Of a DNA stretch of 64,000 nucleotides, positions 17,024 to 25,865 are shown piece after piece (position 1 is the stretch's first letter; each line of letters starts with the position of its first letter). The DNA is from Nocardioides panacis (GTDB lineage Bacteria; Actinomycetota; Actinomycetes; Propionibacteriales; Nocardioidaceae): the NCBI RefSeq assembly GCF_019039255.1, contig NZ_CP077062.1, positions 248,001 to 312,000 of the forward strand, read 5' to 3'. Position numbers and translations under genes: made by a program. The notes beneath the pieces were generated by a model. It was not told the DNA's origin, did no database searches, and worked only from the letters and a program-made list of their open reading frames with translations.

Positions 17024-18220
17024 ATGGGACGCCTCTGCGAGACCGAGGACCTCACCGACGACCAGTCCGAGATCCTCAAGGCCGTCCGCACGTTCGTGGA
17101 GGACAAGATCCTTCCGGTCGCGACCGAGCTGGAGCACGCGGACGAGTACCCGCAGGAGATCGTCGACGGGCTCAAGGAGCTCGGCATCTTCGGGCTGATG
17201 ATCCCCGAGGAGTACGACGGGCTGGGCGAGTCGCTGCTGACCTACGCGCTGTGCGTGGAGGAGATCGCGCGCGGCTGGATGAGTGTCTCGGGGGTCATCA
17301 ACACGCACTTCATCGTCGCCTACCTGCTGATGCAGCACGGCACCGAGGAGCAGAAGCGGAAGTACCTCCCGCGGATGGCGACCGGCGAGGTGCGCGGCTC
17401 GTTCTCGATGTCGGAGCCCAGCCTCGGCTCGGACGTGTCGGCGATCCGGACCAAGGCGACCCGCACCGAGGACGGCTACGAGATCACCGGCCAGAAGATG
17501 TGGCTGACGAACGGTGGCACCTCGAACCTGGTGGCGGTGCTGGTGAAGACCGACGAGGGTGCCGAGTCGGTCTACAAGAACATGACGACCTTCCTGGTGG
17601 AGAAGGAGACCGGCTTCGGCGAGACCGCGCAGGGCCTCACCATCCCCGGCAAGATCGACAAGATGGGCTACAAGGGCGTCGACACCACCGAGGCGATCTT
17701 CGAGGGGCACCGGATCTCCGCCGACCAGGTGCTGGGCGGCGAGCCGGGCAAGGGCTTCTACCAGATGATGGACGGCGTCGAGGTGGGCCGCGTCAACGTC
17801 GCGGCCCGGGCCTGCGGGATCGCCAACCGGGCCTTCGAGCTGGGCATCTCCTACGCCCAGCAGCGGGAGACGTTCGGCAAGAAGATCGCCGAGCACCAGG
17901 CGATCCTGTTCCGCCTGGCCGAGATGGCGACCAAGGTCGAGACCGCGCACGCGATGATGGTCCGGGCCGCCCGGCTCAAGGACAAGGGCCAGCGCAACGA
18001 CGTCGAGGCCGGGATGGCGAAGATGCTGGCGGCGGAGTACTGCAACGAGGTGGTCCAGGACTCGTTCCGGATCCACGGCGGATACGGCTACTCCAAGGAG
18101 TACGAGATCGAGCGGCTCTACCGCGAGGCCGCGTTCATGCTGATCGGCGAGGGCACCGCCGACGTCCAGAAGATGATCATCGGCCGCAGCCTGCTCAAGG
18201 AGTACAAGCTCAAGGGCTGA
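17024..18220 (+). CDS. acyl-CoA dehydrogenase
   Basis: The 398-aa FAD enzyme is complete: FSMSEPSLGSDVSAI (FAD-binding signature 1), then GRVNVAARACGIANRAFELG and RETFGKKIAEHQAILF, and the C-terminal signature QDSFRIHGGYGYSKEYEIER with the region of the catalytic glutamate. ATG 17024 has GGAAGGA about 8 bases upstream. Its neighbours in other genomes with a malyl-CoA lyase and this MaoC type suggest a (2S)-methylsuccinyl-CoA dehydrogenase-like role in the ethylmalonyl-CoA pathway, but a short-chain or general dehydrogenase is equally possible. Confidence 0.9.
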   Translation: MGRLCETEDLTDDQSEILKAVRTFVEDKILPVATELEHADEYPQEIVDGLKELGIFGLMIPEEYDGLGESLLTYALCVEEIARGWMSVSGVINTHFIVAYLLMQHGTEEQKRKYLPRMATGEVRGSFSMSEPSLGSDVSAIRTKATRTEDGYEITGQKMWLTNGGTSNLVAVLVKTDEGAESVYKNMTTFLVEKETGFGETAQGLTIPGKIDKMGYKGVDTTEAIFEGHRISADQVLGGEPGKGFYQMMDGVEVGRVNVAARACGIANRAFELGISYAQQRETFGKKIAEHQAILFRLAEMATKVETAHAMMVRAARLKDKGQRNDVEAGMAKMLAAEYCNEVVQDSFRIHGGYGYSKEYEIERLYREAAFMLIGEGTADVQKMIIGRSLLKEYKLKG

Positions 18221-18243
18221 CCCCGGCTCCGCCGGTGGGTGGG

Positions 18244-18501
18244 TCAGCCCTCGTCGAGGGTCTTGTTCAGGTTGGCCAGCGCCGCGGCGACCCGGGCGTC
18301 GTCGCGGTCCAGGGCCGGCACGAGCAGCTCGGTGACCACGTCGACGACGTCGGCGAGCCGCTGGTTGAGCCGGCGGTTCTCCTCGACGGCGTCCTCCAGC
18401 GCGGCGACGCGGGCGACCAGGCCGGGGGAGTGGACGTGGCCCTGCGCCCCGTCGGGCGGGGCCGGCTCGGTGCGGCGCAGCCGGGACAGCAGTCTGCTCA
18501 T
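18244..18501 (-). CDS. small coiled-coil protein, cassette 2
   Basis: The 85-aa protein has a basic N-terminus (MSRLLSRLRRTEP) and a coiled coil (RVAALEDAVEENRRLNQRLA followed by DVVDVVTELLVPALDRDDAR). It is the counterpart of the 15550-15825 product: both carry the leucine/valine heptads with a RxxxLN core and the TELLVPALDRD/QELLLPVAARD segment. Its ATG overlaps the stop of the upstream LicD-methyltransferase gene (ATGA), so both are translated together. Confidence 0.75.
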   Translation of the reverse strand: MSRLLSRLRRTEPAPPDGAQGHVHSPGLVARVAALEDAVEENRRLNQRLADVVDVVTELLVPALDRDDARVAAALANLNKTLDEG

Positions 18502-20063
18502 GGGGTCCACCTCACGACGATTCGGGCGATGTGCGGGTTCTCGGTGCCGAGCGGGGCCAGGCCCCGGCCGGTCTCGCGGTGCACGACGGTGCCACCGTAG
18601 GCCGCCACCTCGCGGGCGACGAGGTCCGGGTCGACGTACTCCCGCAGGTGCACGCCGAAGTGCTTGGGCTCCTGGCGGGACTGCGGGGTGCGGAACTCCA
18701 GGAAGGTCTCGCCGCCGCGGCGCTGCACCATCGAGGCGAACCGCCAGAAGTTGTCGCGCCCGACCGGTCCGAGGGTGTCGAGCAGCCCGCGGGCGTAGAC
18801 CTCGCGGACGCCGCCGCGGTGCGCGAACCGGGTGCCGGTGACCAGGACCGAGCGCAGGTCCTCGAAGTTCATCGACCGCACGGTCACGCGGCCGGCCGCG
18901 TCCTCGCGCAGCTTCTTGGTCTGCCGCATGCCCAGCGTGGAGAAGTCCAGGGCGACCACGCGGTGACCCTGCCCGGCGAAGTACGCCGTGTCGCGACCGG
19001 TGCCGGCGCCGGCGTCGAGCACGGTGCCGTCGCCGCGGCCGGCGGTGACCAGCCGCTGCTGGGTCCAGTGGGCGAAGGAGGACGGCTCGGTGGGCACCCG
19101 GGTGGCGTCGGGGCTCTTGTAGAAGTCGTGCCAGAAGCGCAGCCGACGGCGCGGGCCGCGGAACCAGGCGTCCATGCGCGCCACGTCGACCGGGTCGTGG
19201 TCGAAGTGGAAGGCCGGGTCCGGGACGCGCCAGTGCGGGCCGTAGGTGAAGGCGAGCACCTCCTCGGGCCGTGCCGGGGCGGTGATCTCGCGCCCCTCCA
19301 GGGTGACCGTCCCGAACGGCAGCAGGGCCGAGCGGTCCAGGGGACCGGTCAGCGAGCCGGTGACGTAGAACCGGTCGCCGATGTGGAACGAGCCGAACAC
19401 GTCGATGCCGCAGCGGCGGCCGTCCGGGAGCGGCACCCAGACCTTGAAGTTCGCGCCGGACATCTTCACGACCTTCCAGCCCAGCGCCTTCATCCGGCGG
19501 ATCGCGGCCGTGCACTCGCGGATGATGTCGAAGGGGTGGGTGTGCGCGGACAGGTAGGCGACGTCGGCGTCCGAGTCGTGCCCGATCATGTGGCCGTCCC
19601 GGATCGCGCCGAGCAGGCAGCCGTACATCAGGTAGGTGTCCAGGCCGCACTCGACGGTCAGGTCGTGCATGACCTTCTCAAGCGCGTCCATGATCTCGTC
19701 GCGGGCGGAGTCCTCGGTGTTGCTGAAGTCGCGCTGCAGCCGGCCGCCCTTGTCCACCGCCAGCGGGTTGCCCTCGGCGTCGACCACGCCGACCCGGCCC
19801 TCGCCCCGGCCGAAGCGGACGGTCTGGGTGTGCAGGACGTCGCGGCTCACGTGGTCCACGAGCTCGACGTCGGCGACCCCCTCGAGGTGCTGCACCAACG
19901 CCTTGGGCCAGGCCACCTCGCGGGTGTCCTCGCTCCCGGCCCTGCCGTCGCGGTCGGGGTTGAACGACCAGACCCGCTGACCGTCGAGGAGCACGTCGAT
20001 GGCGCCCGAGCAGGAGCCGGGAACGACCAGACCCCGCGTGTCGACATCGATTCCGCGTGCCAC
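18498..20063 (-). CDS. LicD-like nucleotidyltransferase / SAM methyltransferase fusion (intact paralogue)
   Basis: This intact 521-aa protein has the same three parts as the 13984 gene: a beta-rich N-terminal domain (1-100, VLLDGQRVWSFN), a LicD-type domain (about 125-275) with YGCLLGAIRDGHMIGHDSDA, and a class I methyltransferase domain (about 345-521; TVLDAGAGTGRDTAYFAGQG). The GTG start has AGGAGG six bases upstream. The combination suggests an enzyme that both transfers and methylates a phospho-base on a surface polymer. It faces the first cassette across the acyl-CoA dehydrogenase gene. The substrate is inference. Confidence 0.8.
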   Translation of the reverse strand: MARGIDVDTRGLVVPGSCSGAIDVLLDGQRVWSFNPDRDGRAGSEDTREVAWPKALVQHLEGVADVELVDHVSRDVLHTQTVRFGRGEGRVGVVDAEGNPLAVDKGGRLQRDFSNTEDSARDEIMDALEKVMHDLTVECGLDTYLMYGCLLGAIRDGHMIGHDSDADVAYLSAHTHPFDIIRECTAAIRRMKALGWKVVKMSGANFKVWVPLPDGRRCGIDVFGSFHIGDRFYVTGSLTGPLDRSALLPFGTVTLEGREITAPARPEEVLAFTYGPHWRVPDPAFHFDHDPVDVARMDAWFRGPRRRLRFWHDFYKSPDATRVPTEPSSFAHWTQQRLVTAGRGDGTVLDAGAGTGRDTAYFAGQGHRVVALDFSTLGMRQTKKLREDAAGRVTVRSMNFEDLRSVLVTGTRFAHRGGVREVYARGLLDTLGPVGRDNFWRFASMVQRRGGETFLEFRTPQSRQEPKHFGVHLREYVDPDLVAREVAAYGGTVVHRETGRGLAPLGTENPHIARIVVRWTP

Positions 20064-20193
20064 TGGAGCCTCCTGAGAAAAACCTCGGTGAGCCTACCGC
20101 GGGCGCGCAGGGCAATTCCGTCGACCCGCTGGTCCGGCCGTGGGAGGGTGGGGGCGCCCACCCACCAGCCACGCACCGCACGGAGGACCACCG

Positions 20194-20394
20194 ATGTCAG
20201 CCAAGGACCAGAGCTCCGGCACCGAGGGCAACGACGACCTCAAGGCCAAGATGCGCGAGGCCCTCGACCGCAAGCAGGGCAACGACCGCGGGGTCGCCCA
20301 TCCGGCCGGCTCCAAGGAGAAGGCGCACGGTTCGGAGGTCGTCGGCGGCGGCCCGAAGATCCACCGGCGCAAGGCCGGCGGCGGCGGTTCCTGA
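20194..20394 (+). CDS. DUF5302 family small protein
   Basis: The 66-aa hydrophilic protein has the family's LKAKMREALDRKQ helix and the C-terminal GPKIHRRKAGGGGS tail seen in many actinobacterial DUF5302 proteins. Its function is unknown; the composition suggests an unfolded, basic protein. The ATG has CGGAGGA about 7 bases upstream. It is divergent from the LicD-methyltransferase gene. Confidence 0.88.
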   Translation: MSAKDQSSGTEGNDDLKAKMREALDRKQGNDRGVAHPAGSKEKAHGSEVVGGGPKIHRRKAGGGGS

Positions 20395-20521
20395 GCCTGT
20401 CCCGACCCCGTGCCCCGTGCCGGCGTCCGCGGGGCGCGTGAGGTTTCCCACGCCCGGGTGACCTCCCGCGCCGACCGCGGTTCCGCCACGATGGCCCTCA
20501 CCCCACAGTGAGGAGCAGCGG

Positions 20522-21040
20522 ATGCAGTTCGGCCGGAGCTACGAGGAGTTCGAGGTCGGTGCGACGTACAAGCACTGGCCGGGCAAGACGGTCACGGAGT
20601 ACGACGACCACCTGTTCTGCCTGCTGACCATGAACCACCACCCGCTGCACCTCGACGCGAACTACGCCGGGAGCAGCACCCAGTTCGCCAAGAACGTCGT
20701 GGTCGGCAACTACGTCTACTCGCTGCTGCTGGGGATGAGCGTCCCCGACGTGTCCGGCAAGGCGATCGCGAACCTCGAGGTCGAGTCGCTCAAGCACGTC
20801 GCACCGACCTTCCACGGCGACACGATCTACGGCCAGACCGAGGTCCTCGACAAGTGGGAGTCGAAGTCCAAGGACGACCGGGGCGTGGTCCACGTCGAGA
20901 CGAAGGGCTACAACCAGGACGGCACGCTGGTGTGCATCTTCCGCCGCAAGGTGATGGTGCCCAAGCAGTCCTACCTCGACGCCCGCGGCGGCGAGCAGCC
21001 GGGCCGTCCGGAGCTCGTGGAGCCCGAGCCGAAGGCCTGA
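20522..21040 (+). CDS. MaoC family dehydratase
   Basis: The 172-aa single hot-dog protein begins GRSYEEFEVGATYKHWPGKT and contains the hydratase-2 motif as TMNHHPLHLDANYA (catalytic Asp/His region at about residues 37-50). This subtype usually accompanies ccr, ecm and malyl-CoA lyase genes in actinobacteria and is then thought to act as mesaconyl-CoA hydratase; here those partners are partly 3-8 kb away (12163, 17024) and ccr/ecm are not in the window. A GAGGAG site precedes the ATG. Confidence 0.85.
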   Translation: MQFGRSYEEFEVGATYKHWPGKTVTEYDDHLFCLLTMNHHPLHLDANYAGSSTQFAKNVVVGNYVYSLLLGMSVPDVSGKAIANLEVESLKHVAPTFHGDTIYGQTEVLDKWESKSKDDRGVVHVETKGYNQDGTLVCIFRRKVMVPKQSYLDARGGEQPGRPELVEPEPKA

Positions 21041-21111
21041 CGCCGGGCCGGTCTTCCGGGCGACCTGGGCGATTTGCCCCGGAAAACGTCGCCGTGGCAG
21101 GGTCGGAACAC

Positions 21112-22581
21112 GTGAGTACTTCGAGCACGACGCACGAGTCGGACCAGCAGTCGACCGGCTTCTTCGGGCAGCCCCGTGTCCTCGCCAACCTGTTCGGCGT
21201 GGAGATGTGGGAGCGGTTCAGCTTCTACGGCATGCAGGGCATCCTGCTGATCTACCTGTACTACAGCGCCGAGCGTGGCGGCCTCGGCATCGACAAGGGC
21301 GTCGCGGCGGGCATCGTCGGGGCGTACGGCGGCGGGGTCTACCTGTCCACGATCCTCGGGGCCTGGCTGGCGGACCGGCTGATCGGCGCCGAGCGGACGC
21401 TGTTCTACAGCGCCGTGGTCGTGATGGCCGGGCACGTCGCGCTGTCCCTGGTGCCCGGCCTCGCCGGCGTCGGGGTCGGCCTGGTGCTGATCGCGTTCGG
21501 CAGCGGCGGGGTGAAGGCCAACGCGACCTCGCTGGTCGGCTCGCTCTACGCCGAGCACGACGAGCGCCGGGACGCCGGGTTCTCGCTGTTCTACATGGGC
21601 ATCAACCTCGGCGCCCTGGTCGGCCCGCTGCTCACCGGTCTGCTGCAGACCACCTGGGGCTTCCACGTCGGCTTCGCGCTCGCCGCGCTCGGGATGGCCG
21701 CCGGCCTGGTGCAGTACTCCCTCGGCCGCTCGAGGCTGCCCGCCGAGACCCAGCACGTCCCCAACCCGCTGCCCCGCGGATCGGCGCTGCGCTACGGCGT
21801 CCTGGCGGTCGTCGCGGTCGCCGCCGTCGTCGCGCTCACCCTCGCCGGGCTGATCACCGCGGACCGGCTGGCCACGATCGTCGCCTGGGTCAGCGGGCTC
21901 GCCGCGGTGGCCTACTTCGCGGTGATCCTGCTGGACCGCGAGATCACCCGCGTGGAGCGGCAGCGGGTCTACGCGTTCATCCCGATGTTCGTCGCCAGCG
22001 CGGTGTTCTGGTCGCTGTACCAGCAGCAGTTCACCGTCGTGACGATCTACTCCGACGAGCGCCTGGACCGCAGCGTGCTCGGCTGGGAGATGCCGGTCTC
22101 GTGGGTGCAGTCGATCAACCCGGTGTTCATCATCGTGCTCGCCGGGGTGTTCGCCGCGATGTGGACCCGGCTCGGGGACCGGCAGCCCTCCACGCCGGTG
22201 AAGTTCGCCCTCGGCACGGCCAGCATCGGCGTCTCGTTCCTGCTGTTCATCCCGATGGCCGGCGGCGGCGCGAACAGCGCGCCCCTGCTCGGCCTGGTCG
22301 GCGTGCTGCTGTTCTTCACGATCTCCGAGCTGCTGCTGTCCCCGGTGGGCCTCTCGCTGTCGACCAAGCTGGCACCGGCGAAGTTCCACACCCAGATGGT
22401 CGCGCTGTTCTTCTTGTCCATCGCGCTCGGCACCGCGCTGTCCGGCCTGCTCAGCGGCTACTACGACGCGCGGCACGAGGTGCCCTACTTCCTGGTGCTG
22501 GGCGTGGCCGCGATCGTGGTGGGCGGGGTGCTGCTGGCGATCGTCAAGCCGGTGACCAGGCTGATGAACGGCGTCCACTAG
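21112..22581 (+). CDS. POT/PTR family proton-dependent oligopeptide transporter
   Basis: The 489-aa protein has about 12-14 membrane helices and the POT signatures: MWERFSFYGMQGILLIYLYY (the ExxERFxYYG motif), the region GGVKANATSLVGSLYAEHDE, and FYMGINLGALVGPLLTGL (PTR2 signature). It imports di- and tripeptides with protons at the cytoplasmic membrane. The GTG start at 21112 was chosen as the first codon before the conserved region without an upstream extension into the MaoC gene. Confidence 0.93.
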   Translation: MSTSSTTHESDQQSTGFFGQPRVLANLFGVEMWERFSFYGMQGILLIYLYYSAERGGLGIDKGVAAGIVGAYGGGVYLSTILGAWLADRLIGAERTLFYSAVVVMAGHVALSLVPGLAGVGVGLVLIAFGSGGVKANATSLVGSLYAEHDERRDAGFSLFYMGINLGALVGPLLTGLLQTTWGFHVGFALAALGMAAGLVQYSLGRSRLPAETQHVPNPLPRGSALRYGVLAVVAVAAVVALTLAGLITADRLATIVAWVSGLAAVAYFAVILLDREITRVERQRVYAFIPMFVASAVFWSLYQQQFTVVTIYSDERLDRSVLGWEMPVSWVQSINPVFIIVLAGVFAAMWTRLGDRQPSTPVKFALGTASIGVSFLLFIPMAGGGANSAPLLGLVGVLLFFTISELLLSPVGLSLSTKLAPAKFHTQMVALFFLSIALGTALSGLLSGYYDARHEVPYFLVLGVAAIVVGGVLLAIVKPVTRLMNGVH

Positions 22582-22591
22582 GTTGGGCGCC

Positions 22592-23164
22592 ATGGGTGAG
22601 GAGCGCGAGGCCGAGCTGTGGCTGGTCCGGCACGGCGAGACCGAGTGGAGCCGCGACGGCCGGCACACCTCCACCACGGACCTCGACCTCACCGAGAGCG
22701 GCGTGCAGGTCGCCTGCACCCTCAAGGACCGGCTGGCCGGTGAGACGTTCGACCTGGTGCTGTCCAGCCCCCGCCGGCGCGCCCGTCGTACGGCGGAGCT
22801 GGCGGGGTTCCCCGACGTCGAGGTCGACGAGGACCTGGTCGAGTGGGACTACGGCGACTACGAGGGCATCACCACCCCGGAGATCCGCGAGACGGTCCCC
22901 GACTGGAGCATCTGGACGCACCCCACGCCCGGCGGGGAGACCGCCCAGGACGTGACCGACCGGCTCGACCGGGTGGTGGCCCGGATCCGCTCGGTCGGCG
23001 GCCGCACGCTGGTGTTCGGGCACGGCCACTCGCTGCGGGCGCTGACCGCCCGCTGGATCGAGCAGCCCGTCACCGAGGGCCGGTTCTTCAAGCTGGACAC
23101 CGCGACCGTCAGCACCCTGGGCTACGAGCGGGACTTCCCCGTCGTGCTCCGCTGGAACTCCTGA
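22592..23164 (+). CDS. histidine phosphatase family protein
   Basis: The 190-aa protein has the phosphoglycerate-mutase-like signature LVRHGETEWSRDGRHTS with the catalytic His at about residue 14 and the second His in LVFGHGHSLRALTARW (about 149). The substrate is open. A related gene lies next to the ParA-like gene in M. tuberculosis (Rv3214), so this marks the start of the second conserved block. Confidence 0.9.
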   Translation: MGEEREAELWLVRHGETEWSRDGRHTSTTDLDLTESGVQVACTLKDRLAGETFDLVLSSPRRRARRTAELAGFPDVEVDEDLVEWDYGDYEGITTPEIRETVPDWSIWTHPTPGGETAQDVTDRLDRVVARIRSVGGRTLVFGHGHSLRALTARWIEQPVTEGRFFKLDTATVSTLGYERDFPVVLRWNS

Positions 23165-23204
23165 CCCTCCACGCCACCCGCCCGGCGCGTCCGCGTCGTC
23201 CCCG

Positions 23205-23633
23205 TCACGGTAGCCGGAGCACCTGCCAGGCGGTGAGGGCGTCGACCAGGCCGGGGGAGCAGTCGAGGCGACGTACCTCCGCCTCGGTGAACCACCCTGC
23301 GTCGTCCGCGTCGTCGCCCGCGCGTACGGCGGCCACGTCGGCCCCGGGCGCCGGCCGGCACGCGTAGTCCCGGATCACGTAGACGCCGCCACCCGGCGCG
23401 TCCCGCTGCACCGTCCCGACCAGCGCCCCGACCTCGACGCGCAGCCCGGTCTCCTCCAGCACCTCGCGCGCGGTCGCGGCCGCGTCGGACTCGCCCGGCT
23501 CGACCCGTCCGCCGGGGACCGACCAGGTGCCCTTCGCCGGCTCCTGACCGCGCCGCACGAGCAGCAGCCGCCACGGGACCCCGGGCCGGTCGTCGACGAC
23601 CAGGCCGCCGACGCAGGGGATCGGTGCGCTCAC
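23205..23633 (-). CDS. NUDIX hydrolase
   Basis: The 142-aa protein has a full Nudix box, GRVEPGESDAAATAREVLEE followed by TGL (about residues 41-63). It is a small single-domain hydrolase of a nucleoside-diphosphate-linked compound; MutT-like housekeeping is possible but not shown. It is divergent from the DUF6758 gene. Confidence 0.9.
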   Translation of the reverse strand: MSAPIPCVGGLVVDDRPGVPWRLLLVRRGQEPAKGTWSVPGGRVEPGESDAAATAREVLEETGLRVEVGALVGTVQRDAPGGGVYVIRDYACRPAPGADVAAVRAGDDADDAGWFTEAEVRRLDCSPGLVDALTAWQVLRLP

Positions 23634-23685
23634 CGGTCCACCGTAGGCGCTTGACGCTGCCGATCCGGGCCACCACGGTTAGCAG

Positions 23686-24321
23686 GTGACACTAGGAGCC
23701 GGGTGCCCGCGCTGCGCGTCGCCGGTGTCGGAGGACGACGGCACCTGGCGCTGCACGGACCACGGTCCGATCACCCCGCTGTGGCGGCCCACGGTCGCCG
23801 ACTACGGCGGGTTCGCCGAGCTGCTCACCCGGTCCCGGGCGATCCCGACGCTGATGCCGTGGCCGCTGACGCCGGGCTGGTCGGTCACCGACTTCGGCGT
23901 GGTCGCCGCCGCCGGCCAGGACGCCCGGGCGGGCTTCGTGACCTGCAGCGGGCCCAGCGAGCCGGACGGCGTCGTGGAGCTGACCGTGGTCACCGAGGAG
24001 CCCGGCGTCGGGCTGGGCGCGCGCTGCGCGGGCGTGCGGCACACCGACCCGGGCGCGGAGATCGGCGAGGGCCCGCCGCTGGTCAAGGTCCGCATCGACG
24101 GGCACCCGATCTCGCTGTGGCCGGTGCTGACGGCTGACGCCGACGTGGCCTTCGACCGGTCGGTGTTCGCCGGCGAGGCGCTCGGCCGCTGGCTGTGGCT
24201 GGTGCTCCGTCCGGCGTCGGCGGCGCTGCTGCTGAGCGACGAGTGGGTGCTGATGGACGTGGCCGGCCTGGGGCCGGAGCTCATGGAGCTACCGTTCGGC
24301 GGCAGCCCGCCCGGCTGGTGA
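23686..24321 (+). CDS. DUF6758 family protein
   Basis: The 211-aa protein has an N-terminal zinc-ribbon-like segment (GCPRCASPV then WRCTDHG, residues 6-28) followed by a conserved body with TPLWRP, MPWPLTPGWSVTDFGVV and GPSEPDGVVELTVVTEEPGV. It matches a Streptomyces/Nocardioides family placed next to PHP-domain and MarC genes, as here. The function is unknown. It starts with GTG at 23686. Confidence 0.8.
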   Translation: MTLGAGCPRCASPVSEDDGTWRCTDHGPITPLWRPTVADYGGFAELLTRSRAIPTLMPWPLTPGWSVTDFGVVAAAGQDARAGFVTCSGPSEPDGVVELTVVTEEPGVGLGARCAGVRHTDPGAEIGEGPPLVKVRIDGHPISLWPVLTADADVAFDRSVFAGEALGRWLWLVLRPASAALLLSDEWVLMDVAGLGPELMELPFGGSPPGW

Positions 24322-24369
24322 GCGGTTCCGCCGGTCCGCGCGGGGGTGGCCCGCACTAGGCTCGCGCCT

Positions 24370-25251
24370 GTGCGCATCGACCTCCACACGCACTCGAACC
24401 GTTCCGACGGGACCGAGTCGCCGGCCGAGCTGGTCCGTCGTGCCCGGGCCGAGGACATCGACGTCCTCGGGCTGACCGACCACGACACCACCGAGGGGTG
24501 GGACGAGGCCGCCGACGTCGCGGTGCGCTGCGACCTGACCCTGGTCCGCGGCATCGAGGTCAGCTGCACGTTCGCGGGGTACGGCGTCCACCTGCTCGCC
24601 TACCTCCCGGACCCCTCCTACCCGGCGCTGGCCGCCGAGCTGCAGCGCGTCCTGGACGGCCGCAACTCGCGCCTGCCGGCGACCCTGGAGCGGCTGCGCG
24701 GCCTCGGCATCGACATCGACGTGCGCGACGTACGCGCGGTGGCCGGCGAGTCCGCCGCGACCGGCCGGCCGCACGTCGCGGACGCGCTGGTCGCCCTGGG
24801 GGTGGTGGCCGACCGCAACGAGGCGTTCAACCGCTTCCTCGGACCGCAGGGCCCCGCCTACGTCCACCGCTACGCCGCCGACCTGGAGACGATGATCGGC
24901 ACCGTCGCCGACGCCGGTGGGGTGAGCGTCGTGGCGCACCCGTGGGCGTCGCGGCACGACCACACCGCGCTCGACGAGGCCGGGCTCGCCCGGCTGCAGG
25001 CCGCCGGCCTGGCCGGCATCGAGGTCGACCACGAGGACCACGACGCGGCCACCCGCGCGGCGCTGCGGGCGATCGCGCGCGACCTCGACCTGGTGGTCAC
25101 CGGGTCCAGCGACCACCACGGGCTCGGCAAGGTCGGCCACGACCTCGGCTGCAACACCACCGCCCCCGACCAGCTCGAGCGGCTGCTGGCCCTGGCCGGC
25201 GCGGCCGCGGACGCCTCGGGGCGCACCACGCCCGGGGTGCTCACCGGATGA
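24370..25251 (+). CDS. PHP domain metal-dependent phosphoesterase (RNase AM/YciV-like)
   Basis: The 293-aa protein shows the PHP motifs: RIDLHTHSNRSDGT (H-x-H), GLTDHDT, VRGIEVSCTF, VSVVAHPWAS and VVTGSSDHHG. The family includes 3',5'-nucleotide phosphatases and the 5'-3' exonuclease RNase AM. The GTG start was picked as the first codon of the domain. Its stop overlaps the marC start (ATGA), so DUF6758, PHP, MarC and the RecB-type nuclease form one operon. Confidence 0.9.
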   Translation: MRIDLHTHSNRSDGTESPAELVRRARAEDIDVLGLTDHDTTEGWDEAADVAVRCDLTLVRGIEVSCTFAGYGVHLLAYLPDPSYPALAAELQRVLDGRNSRLPATLERLRGLGIDIDVRDVRAVAGESAATGRPHVADALVALGVVADRNEAFNRFLGPQGPAYVHRYAADLETMIGTVADAGGVSVVAHPWASRHDHTALDEAGLARLQAAGLAGIEVDHEDHDAATRAALRAIARDLDLVVTGSSDHHGLGKVGHDLGCNTTAPDQLERLLALAGAAADASGRTTPGVLTG

Positions 25252-25865
25252 GCGACCTGGTCAGCCTGACCCTGCTCACCGAGGTCTTCGTGACGCTGTT
25301 CGTGATCATGGACCCGATCGGCAAGATCCCGATCTTCCTGTCGCTGACCCGCGGCCGGTCCCAGGCGTCCGCCCGGCGCGCGGCCTGGCAGGCGGTCGCG
25401 GTGTCCTTCGGGGTGATCGTGGCGTTCGCCTTCTTCGGTCAGCGGATCCTGGACTACCTGGGCATCTCGCTCCCGGCGCTGCAGGCCGCCGGTGGTCTGC
25501 TGCTCCTGCTGGTCGCGCTGGAGCTGCTGACCGGCAAGGAGCAGGCGCCCACCGCCGCCTCCGACGTCAACGTCGCGCTCGTCCCGCTGGGCACCCCGCT
25601 GCTGGCCGGGCCGGGCGCGATCGTGGCCACGATGGTGCTCTCCCGCGAGGTGGACCACGTCGCCGAGTTCGTGGCCGTCGCCCTCGGGGTGGTCCTCGTG
25701 CACGTCGCGCTGTGGCTGTCCATGCGGTTCTCGCTGCCGATCCTGCGGTTGCTCCGGGAGGGCGGCGTCGTGCTGGTGTCCCGGATCGCCGGCCTGCTGC
25801 TGTCCGCGATCGCGGTGCAGCTCGTCGCGGACGCCGTCCGGGCGTTCATCGCGGGCGAGGGATGA
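25248..25865 (+). CDS. MarC family integral membrane protein
   Basis: The 205-aa protein has six membrane helices and the MarC/UPF0056 signatures: TLFVIMDPIGKIPIFLSLT near the start and NVALVPLGTPLLAGPGAIVA in the middle. Its physiological role is unsettled (it is not a multiple-antibiotic-resistance factor despite the name). It is coupled by overlaps to both neighbours. Confidence 0.92.
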   Translation: MSDLVSLTLLTEVFVTLFVIMDPIGKIPIFLSLTRGRSQASARRAAWQAVAVSFGVIVAFAFFGQRILDYLGISLPALQAAGGLLLLLVALELLTGKEQAPTAASDVNVALVPLGTPLLAGPGAIVATMVLSREVDHVAEFVAVALGVVLVHVALWLSMRFSLPILRLLREGGVVLVSRIAGLLLSAIAVQLVADAVRAFIAGEG

